A stretch of 5,831 bases of DNA, taken from positions 1 through 5,831 of the forward strand of contig DAIEHO010000130.1 in the NCBI GenBank assembly GCA_027353565.1, written 5' to 3'. Under the pieces are notes generated by a model, which saw only the letters and a program-made list of their open reading frames with translations, ran no database searches and was not told where the DNA came from. This document shows positions 5,229-5,831 of the stretch, one piece after another. How positions within the stretch are numbered: position 1 is the first letter of the stretch; each line of letters starts with the position of its first letter. A program made the position numbers and the translations under genes. The DNA is from Propionibacteriaceae bacterium. GTDB taxonomy: Bacteria; Actinomycetota; Actinomycetes; Propionibacteriales; Propionibacteriaceae.

Positions 5229-5831
5229 GTGACCCGACGCGTAGCGATCTTCGACCTCGGCATGGTGCTCTCGACCCCGACCGGGCTGTACGAGGGCCTC
5301 GCCCCGCTCCTGGGGGTGACGCCCGCCGCGGTCGAGAAGGGGTTCTGGGGACCCCACCGCCACGCGTACGACGAGGGCATCACCGACCGCGCGTACTGGG
5401 AGCAGGTGCTGCCGCTCGTAGAGGGGCATCACGTCACAGATCTCGAGGCGATCCTGCCGCAGCTCGTGGCCACGGACACGGGCGGCTGGCAGAGGATCAG
5501 GCCGGGCGCGCGGTCGATCCTGGAGGACCTGAATGCCGCTGGCACAAGGGTCTTCGTCTTGTCGAACGCTCCTCGTAGCTTCGCCGAGACAGCCGCTGGG
5601 TTCGACTGGGCGCACCTCGTCGAGAGGTACTTCTTCTCCGGCCTCATGGGCGTCGCGAAGCCATCGCCCGAGATCTACGCCCGCATCGAGGAGGTTCTCG
5701 GGCTGTCCGGCGAGGCCCTGTGGTTCGTCGACGACAAGGTCGAGAACGTCACCACGGCGGCGCGTCGCGGCTGGCACGCACACCTCTGGGTCGACGACGC
5801 CGACACCCGCGCCTGTTTGGTCGCAGAAGGC
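5229..5831 (+). CDS. HAD-family hydrolase, YihX-like, 3' end outside window
   Basis: From GTG 5229 the frame stays open for 201 codons to the last base with no stop, so the C terminus is missing; most of a typical 200-230 residue protein is present. Motif I is FDLGMVL: the nucleophile D9 is there, but position 11 is Gly where classical HAD phosphatases have the acid/base Asp. This D-x-G form is known in the YihX (glucose-1-phosphate phosphatase) and soluble epoxide hydrolase N-domain group. Motif II is LSNAP (S112, N113), motif III is AKPSPEIY with K144, and motif IV is FVDDKVENV with D168 and D169, closely like the FFDDNADNI type of YihX. A helical cap spans about 18-90. GTG is chosen because the fold begins four residues later, an apt -10 box precedes it, and no better start is present. 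Phosphatase activity on a sugar phosphate is the most likely role; the substrate is unknown. Confidence 0.87.
   Translation, partial: MTRRVAIFDLGMVLSTPTGLYEGLAPLLGVTPAAVEKGFWGPHRHAYDEGITDRAYWEQVLPLVEGHHVTDLEAILPQLVATDTGGWQRIRPGARSILEDLNAAGTRVFVLSNAPRSFAETAAGFDWAHLVERYFFSGLMGVAKPSPEIYARIEEVLGLSGEALWFVDDKVENVTTAARRGWHAHLWVDDADTRACLVAEG

Noticed and set aside
4388..5383. Minus-strand open frames opposite the deacetylase and second HAD genes
   Set aside because: They lack motifs and lie over genes with complete catalytic signatures on the plus strand.
1..5831. A defence, CRISPR, toxin-antitoxin or mobile-element system
   Set aside because: No repeats with spacers, transposase, integrase, nuclease or toxin motif was seen; all recognisable genes are metabolic or envelope functions with similar composition.

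Overview
The window is about 70% G+C, with strong G/C preference at third codon positions, SD-less starts, a T-tract-free terminator hairpin and TANNNT-type -10 boxes. This points to a high-GC actinobacterium; a Nocardioides/Aeromicrobium-like propionibacterial relative is a guess and not proven. It looks like ordinary chromosome: no mobile element, CRISPR array, tRNA or rRNA was seen.

Layout. (1) 1-336, plus strand: the 3' end of an EcsC-family protein gene that begins outside the window. (2) 337-448: a short convergent gap. (3) 449-2318, minus strand: a tight two-gene unit, an L-2-hydroxyglutarate oxidase (lhgO) read first and a HAD-family phosphatase second, 7 nt apart. (4) 2319-2657: the longest gene-free stretch, holding a hairpin terminator just behind alr and the upstream region of lhgO. 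(5) 2658-3773, minus strand: alanine racemase (alr) with all its key residues. (6) 3774-3843: a 70-bp divergent intergenic region. (7) 3844-4413, plus strand: a small secreted lipoprotein, possibly DUF4352/MPT63-like. (8) 4466-5218, plus strand: a PIG-L/LmbE-type zinc deacetylase. (9) 5229 to the window end, plus strand: a YihX-like HAD hydrolase, cut off by the window end, with an atypical D-x-G first motif.

How the genes fit together. The lhgO-HAD pair is probably co-transcribed and translationally coupled. LhgO recycles the dead-end metabolite L-2-hydroxyglutarate, and many HAD phosphatases clear damaged or non-canonical phosphometabolites, so a metabolite-repair role is a reasonable inference. 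Alr supplies D-alanine for peptidoglycan and appears to be transcribed alone. The lipoprotein, deacetylase and second HAD gene lie head to tail, but each has its own -10-like box close to its start.

The most notable non-coding signal is that four of the five non-coupled starts in the window (alr, lipoprotein, deacetylase, second HAD) have a -10-like hexamer 6 or 7 nt before the start codon and no well-placed Shine-Dalgarno sequence. This suggests a run of leaderless transcripts. lhgO is the exception, with a clear GAGGAG site. I found no convincing new multi-gene system.
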